Assembly: GCA_950022655.1 (NCBI GenBank)
Contig: OX465584.1
Location: 44,994,723 to 45,058,722 of the forward strand
Length of the DNA: 64,000 bases
Origin: Alentia gelatinosa
Taxonomy: Eukaryota > Annelida > Polychaeta > Phyllodocida > Polynoidae
Reading direction: 5' to 3'
Shown here: one piece after another, positions 1-12,955 of the stretch
Layout: each line of letters begins with the position of its first letter
How positions within the stretch are numbered: the stretch's first letter is position 1
Made by a program: the position numbers and the translations under genes
The notes under the pieces: generated by a model
Seen by the model: the letters and a program-made list of their open reading frames with translations, nothing else
Databases searched by the model: none
Told to the model about the DNA's origin: nothing

Positions 1-1684
1 CCGAGCGTTACTACTCGGCATTATCCACAGTAGACGAGGATTAACCCGTGGAGGAAGGGGTATTAAGAGGTTATACATGTGGCTTCAGAACTGCACAGGG
101 TTGAGAACTCATGACTAGGAGTCCGTTACATTAAATGGCACTCCGATAAGCAGCATGGATAAAATTTGAAGATACGTGTCAGAACCGTAGAAATAACTAT
201 ACATATAGCTCATTTATGATGTCCTTACGTTTTAACATTCTTTCTCATCATCTATGGGTTTTTTATATCAATAAATGGATTAAATGGAAATACGGTCAGT
301 CAATATTTCCTTTAAGAACTACTATCTATTTTCCAAGTGTGAAGAGTCTCCTATTCAACATATCCCGAGCCACAGAAATTAATATATATAATTTGGATGC
401 AATAAATGGCTGACAATTTACCGACAGGCAGTGTTGACATTGAAGAAATGTTAGCATGAACTTTTTAAAATAGCCTTTTTATTGCATCATATCGGAAGAT
501 AGTTCTTCACACAGAAAAATGTTAGCCATCAATATGGCGATAACAACATATGGGAAACTAGACACCTTCCGTCCACTGACCTGTGAACTTGGCGCTATAC
601 ACTGTGACACTTCATCTATTTTAATGATAAAATTTGATAAGGATTAATGTAGGAACTAGATATATAGTAGCTACCTTCGCTTTGCTTAATACAGTAGTTG
701 AGCACATATGGAGAGCGGAGGGTGTTGGATCTAGATGATGGTGTTTTGTTTATGTGAGTGTGTGGAAGGGGGGGGGAGTGGGTCACACCAGCAGCCAGGT
801 GTGCCACCTACCTGCCCGTGTCGACACACCTGAGACATCTAAGCTATGTGTATGTGAGGAGGACGGGGGGGAGGCTGTCATCAGGACCACTTATCTCGTA
901 AATATCAGCCATAACTACTGAGGACCTCTCTGTTTTCACGCTGTAATCCACAATGGTAAACTTACTAGTATGTAAACACTGACATGAGAAGATGACAATG
1001 TCATGACAAGGCAAACATTGGCATGTGTAGTCGATCCAGTAAGTTCAAGGTTTAAGTCTCGGTCACCAGACAGTGGTAGGGTTGTCACTAGACTTAGTTC
1101 ATGACAAAACACAGATCTTTAGCGATAACCTGTTATCTTACAGTTTTTGTTTAGAACTTTATTCACCCGTTTATGTTACTCCTCTGTGTTTCAGTAGTAG
1201 AGGATCCAATTCGCAAGTTGGCCTAGTCTTACTAACTAAACAGTCATATTGATAACCTAATAACCTGTTTAAGGAAGACAATACTTTATTGGAATGTCTT
1301 TGTTCTGCCGGCCTTCTTTGGCATCTGTTTTCACTGTTCGTGGAATTCGCTGGAGACAACGAAATAAACCACAATCTTCTTTTGATTTTCTTTTCTTGTT
1401 ATAAGAAAGAAATGTAAAGCATGAAAACTATCTATAATGTCTCGTTGAAAATCCTCAAGCATGCGAATGGAATGTATAGATCCCAAATGTAGGTTACACC
1501 TGCTTGAGCCTTAATGAATAAAAACCACTGGTAGTGAGGTTCATACCTAGTTATTGTACTGGAGGGATCTAGTTCCTCCACTGTTACAGCATGGCACTAA
1601 AGTAGTAACTGGGGTAAACATTGTTTAATTCTCTTTGAAAACTTTGGAGACTTTTAAATTGACGTAAACCCTTGATATCATCAT
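1..1684. other. Non-coding sequence, no gene seen
   Basis: All open frames are short (70 codons or fewer) and encode nothing recognisable. The only compositional feature is a G-rich tract near 767-778. I see no splice-flanked coding segment, RNA gene or clear repeat. Confidence 0.6.
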
Positions 1685-1817
1685 AAAACTGGATTAGTTT
1701 TAATCTTGGCCACCGTATGCCACGACTGGAGTTTGGCAGTGATTTCACGAGGCGAAGCCGAGTGAAGTCCGGAGCCAAAACTCCAGGGGCGGCCAAGATT
1801 AAAACAAATCAGGTTTT
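1685..1817. repeat. Foldback (hairpin) element of about 130 bp
   Basis: Arms at 1685-1711 and 1791-1817 are inverted complements (left ends ttttaatcttggcc, right begins ggccaagattaaaa). Inside them a second inverted pair is visible: ctggagtttggc near 1736 against gccaaaactccag near 1774. The nested arms look like a MITE or foldback insertion. No target duplication was identified. Confidence 0.65.
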
Positions 1818-1872
1818 GATTTTATCCTACCCCGTCGCCTCGATTTTGGAATATTACATGATAACAATTCTG

Positions 1873-1890
1873 TATGCCACTAGTGGCATA
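1873..1890. repeat. Perfect 18-bp palindrome tatgccac/gtggcata
   Basis: The sequence tatgccactagtggcata reads the same on both strands. The half-site cgtatgccacg also lies at about 1715, inside the foldback, and its complement cgtggcatacc at about 1913. The palindrome may therefore belong to the same larger inverted-repeat structure. Confidence 0.6.
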
Positions 1891-4800
1891 TAAAACTCTG
1901 TATGTCAGTCAGCGTGGCATACCGAAACCCAATGTTAAGCCTATGGGATTTATATTAGGGGTGAGATAAAACAGAGAAACTGAATGACAGCAAGATGAAT
2001 CTTTTTAGTTCCCGATTATCGATTGTGTAGAATACTTTGTCCATCGCTTAGTCTGGGGTATCACATTGAGTTCTCTTGGGTGATCCCTCCCTTCAGGCAA
2101 CATCTAATGGTAAAATAAATTTCCAACCCAAGGATCTCAATATAGACCCTAGCGGAATGAAAAAATTCATCAAATGGTAAATGTATTCAGGGCAGGACTA
2201 AGTAGTAAACCTCCAGAGGTCAGGCGTCTTGCCAAGTCCCAGATTCATAACAAGAAATCTCTTGAGAAAAAAGAAAAGATTCCCAACTGTTCAAAGTTCA
2301 TATTTACAATTCGAGAATGGAAAAAACCGCATTCGTTTTCTTTCGGAATCAAGAACTGTATGCTGAATACTTCATTGTTGGTGTATGAGCCATGAACTAC
2401 AGTTCACAGCAGGCTTTCGAAGAGGGTTAAAACTATATTAAAACGTTGAGGAGACAATCCTCAAGACTGAACCTAGGAATCCAGTCTCTTACAGGCGGTG
2501 AATCCTATTTAGAGCGACGCTCCAGAAAGTCATAGAAGGGATATCTCCAGGTCAAAGATTTAAAAACAAAACGTCACCAGAAACTCTTAAACATCAGAGG
2601 ATCAGAGTTCTGGTGGAGCTTCCACCATTAGACACTCATTAAGCGCCAATTGACAAAGCATTTAAACCCAATGAACATTCAAATTGACGATCCAGAGTAG
2701 GTTTTTCGTGAATTTATTTTGGACAACATGCAAATGTCACATTCATCTAGGCCATGAAAGCATGTTCGGATGGTACATTAGGAATCTAGTGGATCCAAGT
2801 AGCCAGAGCTGTATCATAGTACTTGTGTTTAGCTCCTAGCCACGTCTCATTTATATATGTTGAATTGTGAATCTATTACGCTGGTTTCATTTAAATCAAT
2901 ACAATCAAGTTCAGGTTGCACCTTTTATTATTAAGTTCCTTTCTAAATGTGATGGCAAGCCCTGTCTACAATTATTCAAAACTATGTACAGCTGTCTTGA
3001 AATGGCAGAATCTATCTTGATGTCTAGCAAAGTTTTCTTAATTGAATGAAGTAGAAAAATGTAACAGATATATTATCATATACCTGTGAGCGAATGTCTC
3101 ACACTTACTAGTCGTTTATCACAGTGCGACGAACTTTGATCAATACTATCCCCTGTACCACGTGACATGTTCAGACGATTGAGAAAGAAGGCGCTTTTAA
3201 TAATTTCCAGTTATATGATAACAAGGAGACATAGTGAGGGTTGCTGAATTCCATTTGTCCCTTGGTGTTTTGGTCAAAATTACGCACCTCTGTAGGCATT
3301 TTCAGCACAAATCAACACGGAACAGATTTCATTCAGGCACCCAAACTATGTCTCCCTATCATATGCAAGTAGTGTAATGTTTATAAACTAGACTGATAGT
3401 CCAGGCACGTACGAGTATGTCACGGAGTTTAACCAACGTGTAATATAGAGAGGCTTATGTCTTCTCTACAAACAATCTATATACAGCTAGAGGAATATGT
3501 TTGACGTGCTTTCCTTTATGTACAGGAGCATCTTGCCATTCTTTTGATAAAATTAGCTTTTTTTCTGAGGGATCCTTCCATCAAAACATGTTTGTTATGA
3601 AGAATGCATTAGATGAGATGCAAAATAATTGAGAAAAGGCAGGGATTCACTAAAACATATATATTCCACGGGGAATGACAAACCAATGAGAACTTAAATT
3701 GGAAAGAATGCTTAACAGAAAGTACCCACAATGAGAATCGATGGCAAACTAGTAGGGTATACATTTACTATCTAGCTTTTTATCTTTTCAAATTATTTCA
3801 AATTTTAATTGTTAACCCTTGCAAGGATCTCACCCGATAAAAAAAGTACTATCGATTTTCTCTTTTATCTTTAACAAATGAGTAATTCTTGTCTGAGAAT
3901 GTATGTTTTCATCATTGAGAGTATTTCCCTGAAATAAGGTAAAACACACACACTGGGGCTGATCATGAAATATTCTAATCAAGAATCTATAATACCATCA
4001 TCCTGTCCCTGCAAGTTTATCTAATGATGAATTCTAGGACACCCTTCTAGAATATATGAATTCACCAAGTGTTCTATTTACCTAAATATCACCACTTCTA
4101 CTTGTGCATAACATGTGAGTCAATGACGACATATGCCACATCCAACAGGTTGGTAAAAACATCCAAAGGGGGAGCTTGTTATAAATCTGCCAGCTAGGAC
4201 TGGCCAATAGGATTGTAACATAAATACTTGAACACGAGACCACAGGCCACCGTGCTGTGACATCTACATCCACATGGTGTATTTACAATGCTACTGACTG
4301 ATCATCAAGTATCCCCCTCTCAAATGCCGTCTATGGTTTACAGATGTATACCGAACTAGAGCAAAACATTTATAAATGGTATACTCATTTAACGCAAGGA
4401 AGACTGAAATGGTATGATGTACTGGTCCTTTGGCCCCTCCCCTTGTTATTTATCTTTGATGAATTTGTATTTCTTTGTTATTTAGTAAATAGCTATATCT
4501 TAGCGGATGGGGGCAAATGTTAATGAACCCTCGGTCAGTTCCCCTGTTTGTAAACACAGTACATATGTATGCGCGAGGTCCCTGTGGAATACGTGGGTCT
4601 CACGTCCTATGCAGTTTTGTCTAAAGCTTAGTACTGGAATATCAGAGGAGAGGTCTGGATTTAATCGTGCCAACCTGTCATGACCGAGTACGCTCCACTG
4701 CCGGCGGGATCTGGGAGCGGCGGGGTAGGGTGACAGACGGGCTCTAAAGTTACAAATATGGCACTCATGCTGGGGCGGCCAGGACAAAGCGCCACAACAC

Positions 4801-7800
4801 ACAACTATAACTATGTACATATGAATTCCCATTAAGCAAGCACCCAACCACTAATTGCACCCGCCTTCTTATTATTCATCTCAGAACTACGTGTATCAGA
4901 ATACCTACTGGCACACTTTTTCTACCGTCTTCACTGGTTTTCCCCTATACTTTGTTCCTACCTTCAATTGTTCACATTGTTCTTTTGTATGTAAAAGAAC
5001 AGGTTGTTATTTTGTGGTCAATATAACTGCTGACTGTAATCTTAATCATATCTTATCTAAAATTGGAAAAATAAATCTAAATATTTTTCCTAACGATCAA
5101 CCTTCACATAGGGGTTGATGGTTTACACTGTAAACACTAGCCCAGTAAACTACTCCATGTCATGCCATACAGTGCACCATAGTTAGTGGTGCAGGGCACT
5201 TCTAAACTTCTATTCAAGGTGACATCAGCCTAGGCTTCGGCCGTAGCCACGTCTTATTTCTCATATCTAATTTGAACAAGTTTCCGCCTTCCTGATACCT
5301 CATTCTATGTAGTGCATTTGGAACTGAATAAACAATTCATTCAAATATATTCGATTTTACCTAATCTGGTGTTGGTATTAAAAATCTAAGCGATATGATA
5401 AGGCTAATTATGTTTAGGATCGTACCATATGATATTCCACTATCTTGCAAACACGACTGGAGATAGTGCCCAGTGTTATCTCCAATGTCTGATAATGAAG
5501 TGACAATGTGAGTGGCACTAGATTCACAGATTGGACCTCTCTCTACGTGGGCTTTCCACTGGCCCAGTTGATAATCCATACAAACAAGGTTAATCTGTCA
5601 AGTGTTTAACCTGCAACACACTTGTCTTCTCTGTTGAGAGCTACTGTAACCACAATAACAGCTACTAGGGCCAAGTGAAGAGGAGTCCTTCGATAACATT
5701 CACTTCCTGGGCAGTGCAGGGTGCTCACTTCATCAGGGGTTCATCAATAAAATTCTGATGATGATAGAACAAGACTAGATTGACGTAAGGGAAATTGGTC
5801 ATGATTACTAATCCACTAGTCTATAAACCTGACCGCCTGCAATAAATCCAATCAGCCTTGAAGTGATTGATGTCTGAGAGGGAAAAGACACATCAACAAT
5901 TCTTTCTTCCATTTTGACTGGAGGGTCATCCTTATTGTATTACTGCGTTGACAATTGCAGCTAAAAATGATTTCAAAAGAAATACATGTTACAAAGCTTA
6001 TGTTATTTTTAAATAATTGGTGGTTCGTGCCTAGATACGAAGAAAACAGTAATTCAATGTCACTTTGAGCGAATAGATTCTTGTTTATTTGACTAATTTC
6101 TCATTATTGATCATGAACCATGCGTAATCATGGTCGCCAGAGGTTATTTCCTTGGCAATATGTTAATGGAATATCAATTACTCCTTTAATGACTGGGCAC
6201 CCTGAAATGATATTGCAAACAAGCAACCTCCTTTGTACAAACACATTGTACAAAAAGCACATGAATCTTTATCCTGGCAGTATGTCTGAATATAGATAAA
6301 AAAGATGTTCTATATTTGAAACTATGTTTTTACATATTAATTTTTACAGCGACGATTGTTAAATCATCGCTGCTCATTGCAGGAGTAGTCATTCACAGTC
6401 GACATGGCATGTTATATATAGAGGACTTTCAGAGGGACTTCGCGGCATTGTCAATAATTCAAACAAATTCCTGAATGCTGACATCACAGCTGCTATTGGT
6501 CGCAATACTGGACATGGACATCAAACTAAGATGGCCGATTAGGGCTCCAAAGTTCGCTTCATCACAGGCATGAACTATAATGGCCTCATAGGCCCCAGAT
6601 ATCTTACTCAATAGCGCCTCTAACATAGGTGTCTATGAGAAGCAATGGTAAGTCTAGATGGGCGTTTACAATTCGTCTATATCTCCAATACTCGACCAAT
6701 ATTCATCAAATTTTAGGGAAATACTGATCAGGACATGTTCTATATCTGAAGAGGTTTTAACTCTAAAATTTAGGGGAAAAAAGATATTTAACTATTAGTT
6801 AATCTTATCAAATTATATATGAAGAAAATAGGATTTTTCTTAATATTTCCAGGAAAGGGAGACCTTTCAGGGTATATCCATTTTGACAGTATTTCACGGG
6901 GGGGGGGGGGGGCTTTTTTAATATGTATTTGCCCTGGACTGTGCTATGTGAGCCCTACCGCCAGTGTAGACTAATGTGAGACTTTTGTGGGTCATTAGTA
7001 TATATATTTTGCCTACTTTTTGCTTCAGTGCTGTTCCATCAACGATCTGCTACTTGTTCAAATATAGTACAGTGGCGCGTCAAATGTGTAGCAAATTAAG
7101 CATGCCAGGTTTTCCGATTCTCACCTGGAGTGGGTTGCGATTTACAGATAGTGGTGGATGATGTAAGTCTCTCATACTAGAAGGACATATATAATACACT
7201 TGACTAACAGATAGCATAAGCCGTGAAGTGCAGACTCTCTGTGCGCAGATAACCTATACCACCTTTACACTTGCGTGCTCAAATTCACCTTCTTTTATAC
7301 TAAGGTATAACAAAGAACTTGACATATATTTCCGCCTACTCCAACACCTATGCCTAAGTCGTTTGTAACAGGGAGGTTAGATAGACATTCTGATGGTCAG
7401 AGTTGTGAAGGGACGCATTTTGATCAATGCGCTCAGAATGTTTCGATCAAATATGTTGACTGTCGCAGACATTTCTAAGCTTACACAAGACAAAATTGTT
7501 TCATAAACTGAAATGAGAACAAAGATTTCCTTGGTCAAGTGGAAAAATGTCATCTCTGCTTCTTAGGTCTCATTTTGTCTTCTACCGGTTGTTATCTGAA
7601 AACAAGATATCATAGTGGCTTCTGACAAGCGCCCAGCACAGTAGATACGGCCCATATATAACACTGATATCTCTGATCCAATCCATATCAGAAGTCTATT
7701 GGATCTCAGTAGACGTCTGAGGAACAATGATACGAACATGGAAACTTGGACACATGACACTACACTACGTCCCTGACTTGGAAATCATGCCTGAGGCCAT

Positions 7801-8020
7801 GGCCAACCCAAATTGTGTTAGAGGGCTGTTACATGTATACAAAGGCTCATACGATAAATTTTTCGATTTTTTTACGCATTGTCAATGTTTTCTGATGGGA
7901 ATGCTTGCTCGTCGGTCATTCTAATTTCTGAATATTGAATTATGAACCTATCTGTATCGTCAGCTGATGCTAAAAAAACTCAACATAAAGGAACTGGCCC
8001 ATTGACGTATGTATGTAATT
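1891..8020. other. Long non-coding stretch, no gene seen
   Basis: No frame longer than about 115 codons is open, and none shows a recognisable domain, codon bias or good splice context. The longest, on the - strand at 4500-4847, is Pro/Arg-rich at random and matches nothing I know. A run of 13-15 G residues lies near 6898-6912. I see no RNA gene. Confidence 0.55.
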
Positions 8021-8172
8021 ATATAGAACGTCCTGACCATGCTGTACAATTCACAGAACTCGATGATAATTTACAGTTTGTACGGAACTCGGCATAAATG
8101 CCTCGGTCCGTACAAACTGTAAATTATCATCTCGTTCTGTGAATTGTGCAGCATGGTCAGGACGTTCTATAT
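8021..8172. repeat. Near-perfect 152-bp hairpin (MITE-like)
   Basis: The left arm 8021-8086 and right arm 8107-8172 are inverted complements of about 65 bp with very few mismatches. They begin atatagaacgtcctgacc and end ggtcaggacgttctatat. The 20-bp centre (ctcggcat/atgcctcgg) is itself nearly palindromic, so transcription of either strand would give one long stem-loop. A short palindromic MITE is likeliest; a small-RNA precursor is an alternative. Confidence 0.8.
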
Positions 8173-8426
8173 AAATACTGGTACCTGTGAGTTTGGTACG
8201 GTAGATACTCTGGTGAGGCAGATACCAAGGCATGATGTACAACTTTTGTGCTCTTTATCCCAAAACATGTCAAAACAACACTGAAAGATATATACACATG
8301 TATAGCCCTAACATTGAATAAGAACAAGACAATGTTACAATATACTATATAGAATTGTGTAGAAAATAATGAACAAGAACTATGTTAGTAAGTCCTGCTA
8401 ATAAATTTGGTATTTTAGATTATCTC

Positions 8427-8530
8427 AATCGGGTATTTTTCTCCATAGGCTTAACGTTAGGAAATATTATCTCGCCCCTGGTATTTTTTGTCCATAGACT
8501 TTAACATTGGGAACTCGTATCCAACGCCCA
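8427..8530. repeat. Diverged tandem duplication of about 50 bp
   Basis: Two adjacent copies share ggtattttt..tccatag..ttaac.tt.gga followed by tcgccc or aacgccc. The first starts near 8428 and the second near 8479. Divergence is clear, so this is an old local duplication with no coding significance. Confidence 0.5.
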
Positions 8531-10000
8531 TGAGATATTTCTTGACAGAGTTCTCAGATAAATTTCTAATAAAGCACATGTTGAAAAACGAAGTGTGCTG
8601 GCTATGAAGCGTATCATCCAGATTATTATGAACCCATGCTACGAGAGATGAGCCTGCAGATCTAGATTCAAAAATCTTGGGAGGGAGGGGAGTAGTCCTA
8701 GACTTGCTCAAGTCTTTAATTATGAACATTCATTATATGATTAAAGTTAAACATAATCAGGTAAAGCATGACTGGTCAAGGAATTAAATCGATGAGGGTT
8801 GGGATAGGTGGATGGGTACAGGGACTGAGACCAGTCTAGGGTAGTCCTAGCGGTCATCCCACCTTGGGTGATGGTTAAACCCCAAGCGCAAAAGTAGTCT
8901 ATCGTCCAAGGAGAGTATCCTTGTAATTCAATCACACTGTGAAAATAAGTCAGAGGACATTAGCTTAAGACTAGGACAATGATACAGTTCTCAGACTTTG
9001 AGGTGATTGTGTTCACTCCAGGCTCTGAGCAGCTATGCACTAATCAGTCACATATGTATTAATGTCAACTCAACCGGTCAGTGCCACTGGATCTGGGTAC
9101 TACTAGTACTAGTTGTAGTACTAGATCTAGATCTAGTAGTAGTAGTATGAGCCTGACTTGACCTTCTAATTCTAAATCATACTTTTAGTAAATGTGAATG
9201 GACGTCCATGGCATAATGAAGTGTTATTAGTTACCTGGTTAGTTGGTTTTGTGAGAACATTTTTGTTAGACAAAACTAAAGAGCAAAACTGTGCTAAAAT
9301 GCAATACTCTGACAGAAGGGCTGTCTGAAGCCCAATGTGGATTTGGTGTGCACGGTGACAGGCTGTCACAAGGACCGTCACACCCACTGACCCCCGTACC
9401 GTGTGCCGTGTGTGCCAAAAGCAACTGCGCTGCCACTTATTCACTTTCTCCATAATTTATAAATTTCACTCTTCTTAGACACAACCAAATCCACCTACCC
9501 GTAACTTGAGCGTGTGTCGGAGTCCACATCTTGTCAGGGTCTTGGCAGGAGAAGTAGAAAGACTGTCTCCCGGAGGGGAAGAATCACAGGAATTCTATCA
9601 TTGAATGTCTGGGGATTCCTTCACGACACTTCAGTTGGCCAATCCAAGTAGGCTATGTTGAGGGCAGTCTCCTCTTTTCGGCTACTCCTACAAGAATGTC
9701 CTCAGTGATTTCCCGTTTTCGGTGTATGTTTCCTTTCTATGGCCCTGACCCTTTATACAATGGCCCTCGAACACTACTGTGTACCATAATTGATGGAAAT
9801 CATCGCAAATTCACTCCTATTGGAAGATAACTTCTCTCGGATTCACAGTGATGCCCACACGAGTGTCTATCGATTTGTTGTGAACCCCGAACTAGGTCAA
9901 AGATGGCCGCCATAGTTAGGGTTGCCATCTGGTGAGGAGAGCAAACACCTGAAACCATTAGTTCGACCAACTTCCGCTATGTGGGGCAACAAGAAGCTAG
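8531..10000. other. Non-coding sequence with a small palindromic simple repeat
   Basis: Nothing coding is recognised. At 9098-9147 a low-complexity patch built from actagt, agtact and agatct steps (tactactagtactagttg, then ctagatctagatctag) is locally self-complementary. The rest is ordinary spacer. Confidence 0.5.
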
Positions 10001-10500
10001 TCCGTCCAGCCGTCCGTTAGATTGGCAACCAACCACTGTCTACGCTGCGCCACAGAGTAAGGACGCGGCGTGCGTAGCGAACGTCTGCTCTGGTGGCCAG
10101 TGTAGCCGTCCGTCCACGCACCGCGCCGCCTTTGGGTAGCCTGTATTCCACCAAACAACCACTTTTTCAACGTCAACAGACGTTCCAGCCAGACTTTCAG
10201 CCGACGTCGGTTGAAACGTCTGGGAAAATGGCCTCAAAATGCGTCGCTGCTCCACCGAAACCCCCAACAGACGTTCATTTGGACGTCATACGAGCGTCTG
10301 GTGGGTTCAAAGTTCCAGCAGATCCTAGCCCACACTGCAGCGCTCGAGCAACATACAGGTTTTGCGATAAACTGGAGTGGTGCAGTGTGATCCTAGCCGA
10401 CGCCCCTGCCGTGGCGCCGACTGGTGGACGTTGGCCGCATTTTATAGAGAAACAGGCTGTGACAGCGGGCCGTAGTCAATTGCAGTAACCTTTGTGGTCT
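10001..10500. repeat. Composite foldback repeat sharing modules with 26.1 kb
   Basis: The segment carries the terminus-like motif ctctggtggccagtgta (10090-10106), also present near 34842 and, in variant form, at 25975 and 26061. It also carries a short hairpin (10330-10392) whose arms cacactgc and gcagtgtg flank aacatacaggttttgcg. The same hairpin with few changes lies at about 26127-26196. A 131-codon open frame spans the block but looks like a by-product of its GC-rich composition. Confidence 0.5.
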
Positions 10501-10540
10501 TTGTAAAGTTAATAAAAGGGCATTTTAAATGATTGGGAGG

Positions 10541-10712
10541 TGTATAGTAATAAGAAAACGTAGTGACTGAGCCTGTACGGTGTCCGTTCTTGGTCATTTG
10601 CTGAAAAAATACGGCCCTCCCACCTGCGGTGTCGGGCCGTATTTTCATCATCAAATGACCTCGAACGACCATCCGTACGGGCTCAGTAACCACGTTTTCT
10701 CATAGTAATCGA
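10541..10712. repeat. Inverted-repeat element of about 170 bp
   Basis: The left arm (10541-10614: agaaaacgtagtgactgag, ggtcatttgctg, aatacggccc) is complementary to the right arm (10634-10710: gggccgtatttt, catcaaatgacc, ctcagtaaccacgttttct). Only a short GC-rich loop separates them. The arms match over about 70 bp with scattered mismatches, as expected of a MITE. Three spurious - strand open frames overlap it. Confidence 0.7.
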
Positions 10713-11155
10713 GTTCTCCGATAGTCGGCGCGGCGTGCGGTGATAGACTACGACGCTCTGAACCCGCGAAAACGCGAATCGAGCAGTAGACTCTAGTACA
10801 GTCTGTTGTCGCCAGGGCCAGGGCGCACGTGCTCAAACTCAGACTGTTATGTAATGCGCTGCCATTTTAAGGCAGGAATTCCTACCTTCGCTGGAACTAA
10901 CCTGTCCTGATTGATTTGCCAGTAACCAGTATGTTACTCTTCAAGCAGAGGTTCTAGAGTAGCTTTTACTGGGCATGTACCAAATAAATCAGCTTGGAGA
11001 GTTATAAGGCTCAATTAGGGCTTTTTCAGTCTGCCTTTATAATGCAGAGAAACTTGATGCAAAACATTCATTATCAAACATATTGATAATGATTATTTCA
11101 TTCAAAGATACACAAAAGAAAATAGTAGCATTGAAGTGTGGTGTACCCTGGCGAC

Positions 11156-11453
11156 CAACCTATTTCAGTAGTTTCGTGACATGTCTAGATGGCGTCTGTG
11201 ACACCATACGGACAGATCACAAGATTGCAGTCGGTGACACACGGAGTTTCACTCACTTCTCGTAGTAATTAAGCAATGAAACTTTAGCATGAGTAGGAGA
11301 TACATATAATCTATAATCGTTTCAAATATGAAGAAGATTGGCCACTTCGTTTTTCTGATATTTGCTAGTCTTTTCCCGCTGTTGCTTGCACTGTTGGTGC
11401 CGCTGTTGATGTCTGTCTAGGCCTAATGTCGCGAGACTACTGAAACAGGTCCC
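11156..11453. repeat. MITE copy A of a 300-bp family
   Basis: Terminal inverted repeats are (t/g)ttcagtagtttcgtgacat on the left and atgtcgcgagactactgaaa on the right. The whole interior matches a second copy at 54959-55259, including cagatcacaag, tataatcgtt.caaatatg and gctgttgcttgcactgttgg. The middle module (tataatcgtt to atgaagaagat) recurs in the foldback at 25.9 kb. No transposase gene is present, so it is a non-autonomous DNA element. Confidence 0.8.
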
Positions 11454-11464
11454 TGAGCTAAACA

Positions 11465-11885
11465 AAATGGGTTGGTTGCCAAACTAGTCAAACCGATGCT
11501 ATAAGTAGAACAGCCAACTACGAATTTCCTCTGACTAATAAAGGTGGCTGGCCAGTCAGAGCCATGCTCTGTTAGACCTTCACGTCCCGTAACCCGAAGG
11601 CGGCGCGGTGCGTGAACGGACTAATCGAGCAGAGCAGTCGTTGTGTCGGAATTTGTACGGGAACGGTTAGAAAACGTCAAATAACCGCGGAATTACACGT
11701 TCAATTGAACAATGAAGGTAAATAAAGATAAGGATTGATGTTATGAATGTGTATGGATCGCTCTGGTGCTATAATTCCGCCGAAAGTGTCGGAATTTTCG
11801 ATGTCCGTTCGCGGCTTCGGGTTAGATAGATTGGCCACCACCTCTGTCTACACTACTTTCCAAATAAGTGGTTGGTAACGTTAAA
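11465..11885. repeat. Probable foldback element of about 420 bp
   Basis: Outer motifs (ggttggttgccaaac near 11470, and gtggttggtaacg near 11870) are roughly inverted. An inner pair is clearer: gtaacccgaaggcgg..gtgaacggac (11589-11622) against gtccgttcgcggcttcgggtta (11803-11825). The arms are imperfect and the ends are not fixed. Similar words occur at 10.0 kb, which suggests a dispersed family. Confidence 0.4.
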
Positions 11886-12470
11886 CCCTGGGCATGTCCA
11901 CGGATTCTCACTCTCGAACCAAATAAGTATGTTCTACATGGATTCTGATATCCCAAATACTTGCAAAGAAATCTCCACATATTAATAAATTGATTTTATT
12001 AAAAATACACTTTAAAATAAGATGAGAACATGGAAAAGTGGCTTCCAGGGTAAGAATGTGGGTCATGGCAGGGTCAAGGGGGCCTGGCCAGAAAGTGGGA
12101 CCACACAGTAAAAATAGATACACAGAGTAAAAATAGATAGGCCTACCAACCCCTAACAAACCTCCCTTACCCACTGCAATGGCACAAGATACCCGCTACC
12201 ACGCCATGTCAAGGCCCCTGTCAATTTAACGTGACCAGAGCTAACGTAGTTTAGCTCGGGTGGCCAGTGTACGGGTTAGAAAGCATTCATGAGCACCCTG
12301 GCCCTAGAGACCACGGGACGTACTACAGTCTAACAAAAAGCATGGTTCCCCGATCACTCAGGAGGAGGCGCGGCGGATGTTCGCGCGGAGCAGCGTCAGG
12401 GAGACCCAGCCAACCTCCACCTAGGCACTTTTCTGTAACTCGTACGAGGGTTATCGTTTAATAATTAGAA

Positions 12471-12590
12471 GGAAACTCACGAGATGAGAATAACTTGGTC
12501 CTTACTCCACCGAAGTTGAGTGAATTACGTAGCAGTCAAATGAGGAGCAGTGCGGACCCAGTTATTCTCGTCGAGTTGGTTTCTGATTTT
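12471..12590. repeat. Inverted repeat of about 120 bp
   Basis: gaaactcacgagatgagaat..cttggtcc at 12472 pairs with ggacccagttattctcgtcg..ggtttc ending near 12585. The arms are about 30 bp with several mismatches. It is a short foldback and no function is suggested. Confidence 0.5.
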
Positions 12591-12804
12591 ATCTCACCAA
12601 GCCTGTCCAAGGGGTCTTTGTTATACGATGGGTAATAAATATTGTCCCTCTACTTTTTTTTCACCAAATTGGTTTGTATCAAATCAAGATCATACACAAT
12701 AATGTCTTCGCCTAAAAATTTCGGTAAAAGCTCAAATCCGGGACCTCTTTCGAAAACGGCGCCATGTCAGTGTCAACTCATATCAATGCATAGCCGAATC
12801 ACTC

Positions 12805-12955
12805 ACTAAAACCTAACCCTAAACCTAACCCTAAACCTAACCCTAAACCTAACCCTAAACCTAACCCTAAACCTAACCCTAAACCTAACCCTAAACCTAA
12901 CCCTACCCTAAAATAGGGTTAGGTTTAGGGTTAGCCTTAATCCTAACCCTAAAAT
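12805..12955. repeat. Interstitial telomere-like repeat in both orientations
   Basis: About eight copies of a 12-bp unit, cctaaccctaaa (one canonical CCCTAA step alternating with a variant), run from 12805 to about 12905. The sequence then switches strand sense (tagggttaggtttagggtta, 12914-12933) and returns to C-rich sense. TTAGGG is the usual animal telomere repeat. The alternating variant and inverted junction are unusual for a simple telomere fusion and resemble either an expanded interstitial block or the end of a foldback. Confidence 0.85.

Noticed and set aside
4500..4847. 115-codon - strand open frame
   Set aside because: No known domain, composition typical of chance frames in a locally GC-rich patch.
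6898..6912. Run of G residues as a regulatory signal
   Set aside because: A single homopolymer with no partner G-runs; likely simple sequence.
10093..10488. 131-codon + strand open frame in a GC-rich stretch
   Set aside because: It overlaps foldback modules shared with 26.1 kb, has no recognisable domain, and the shared module is broken in frame in the other copy.
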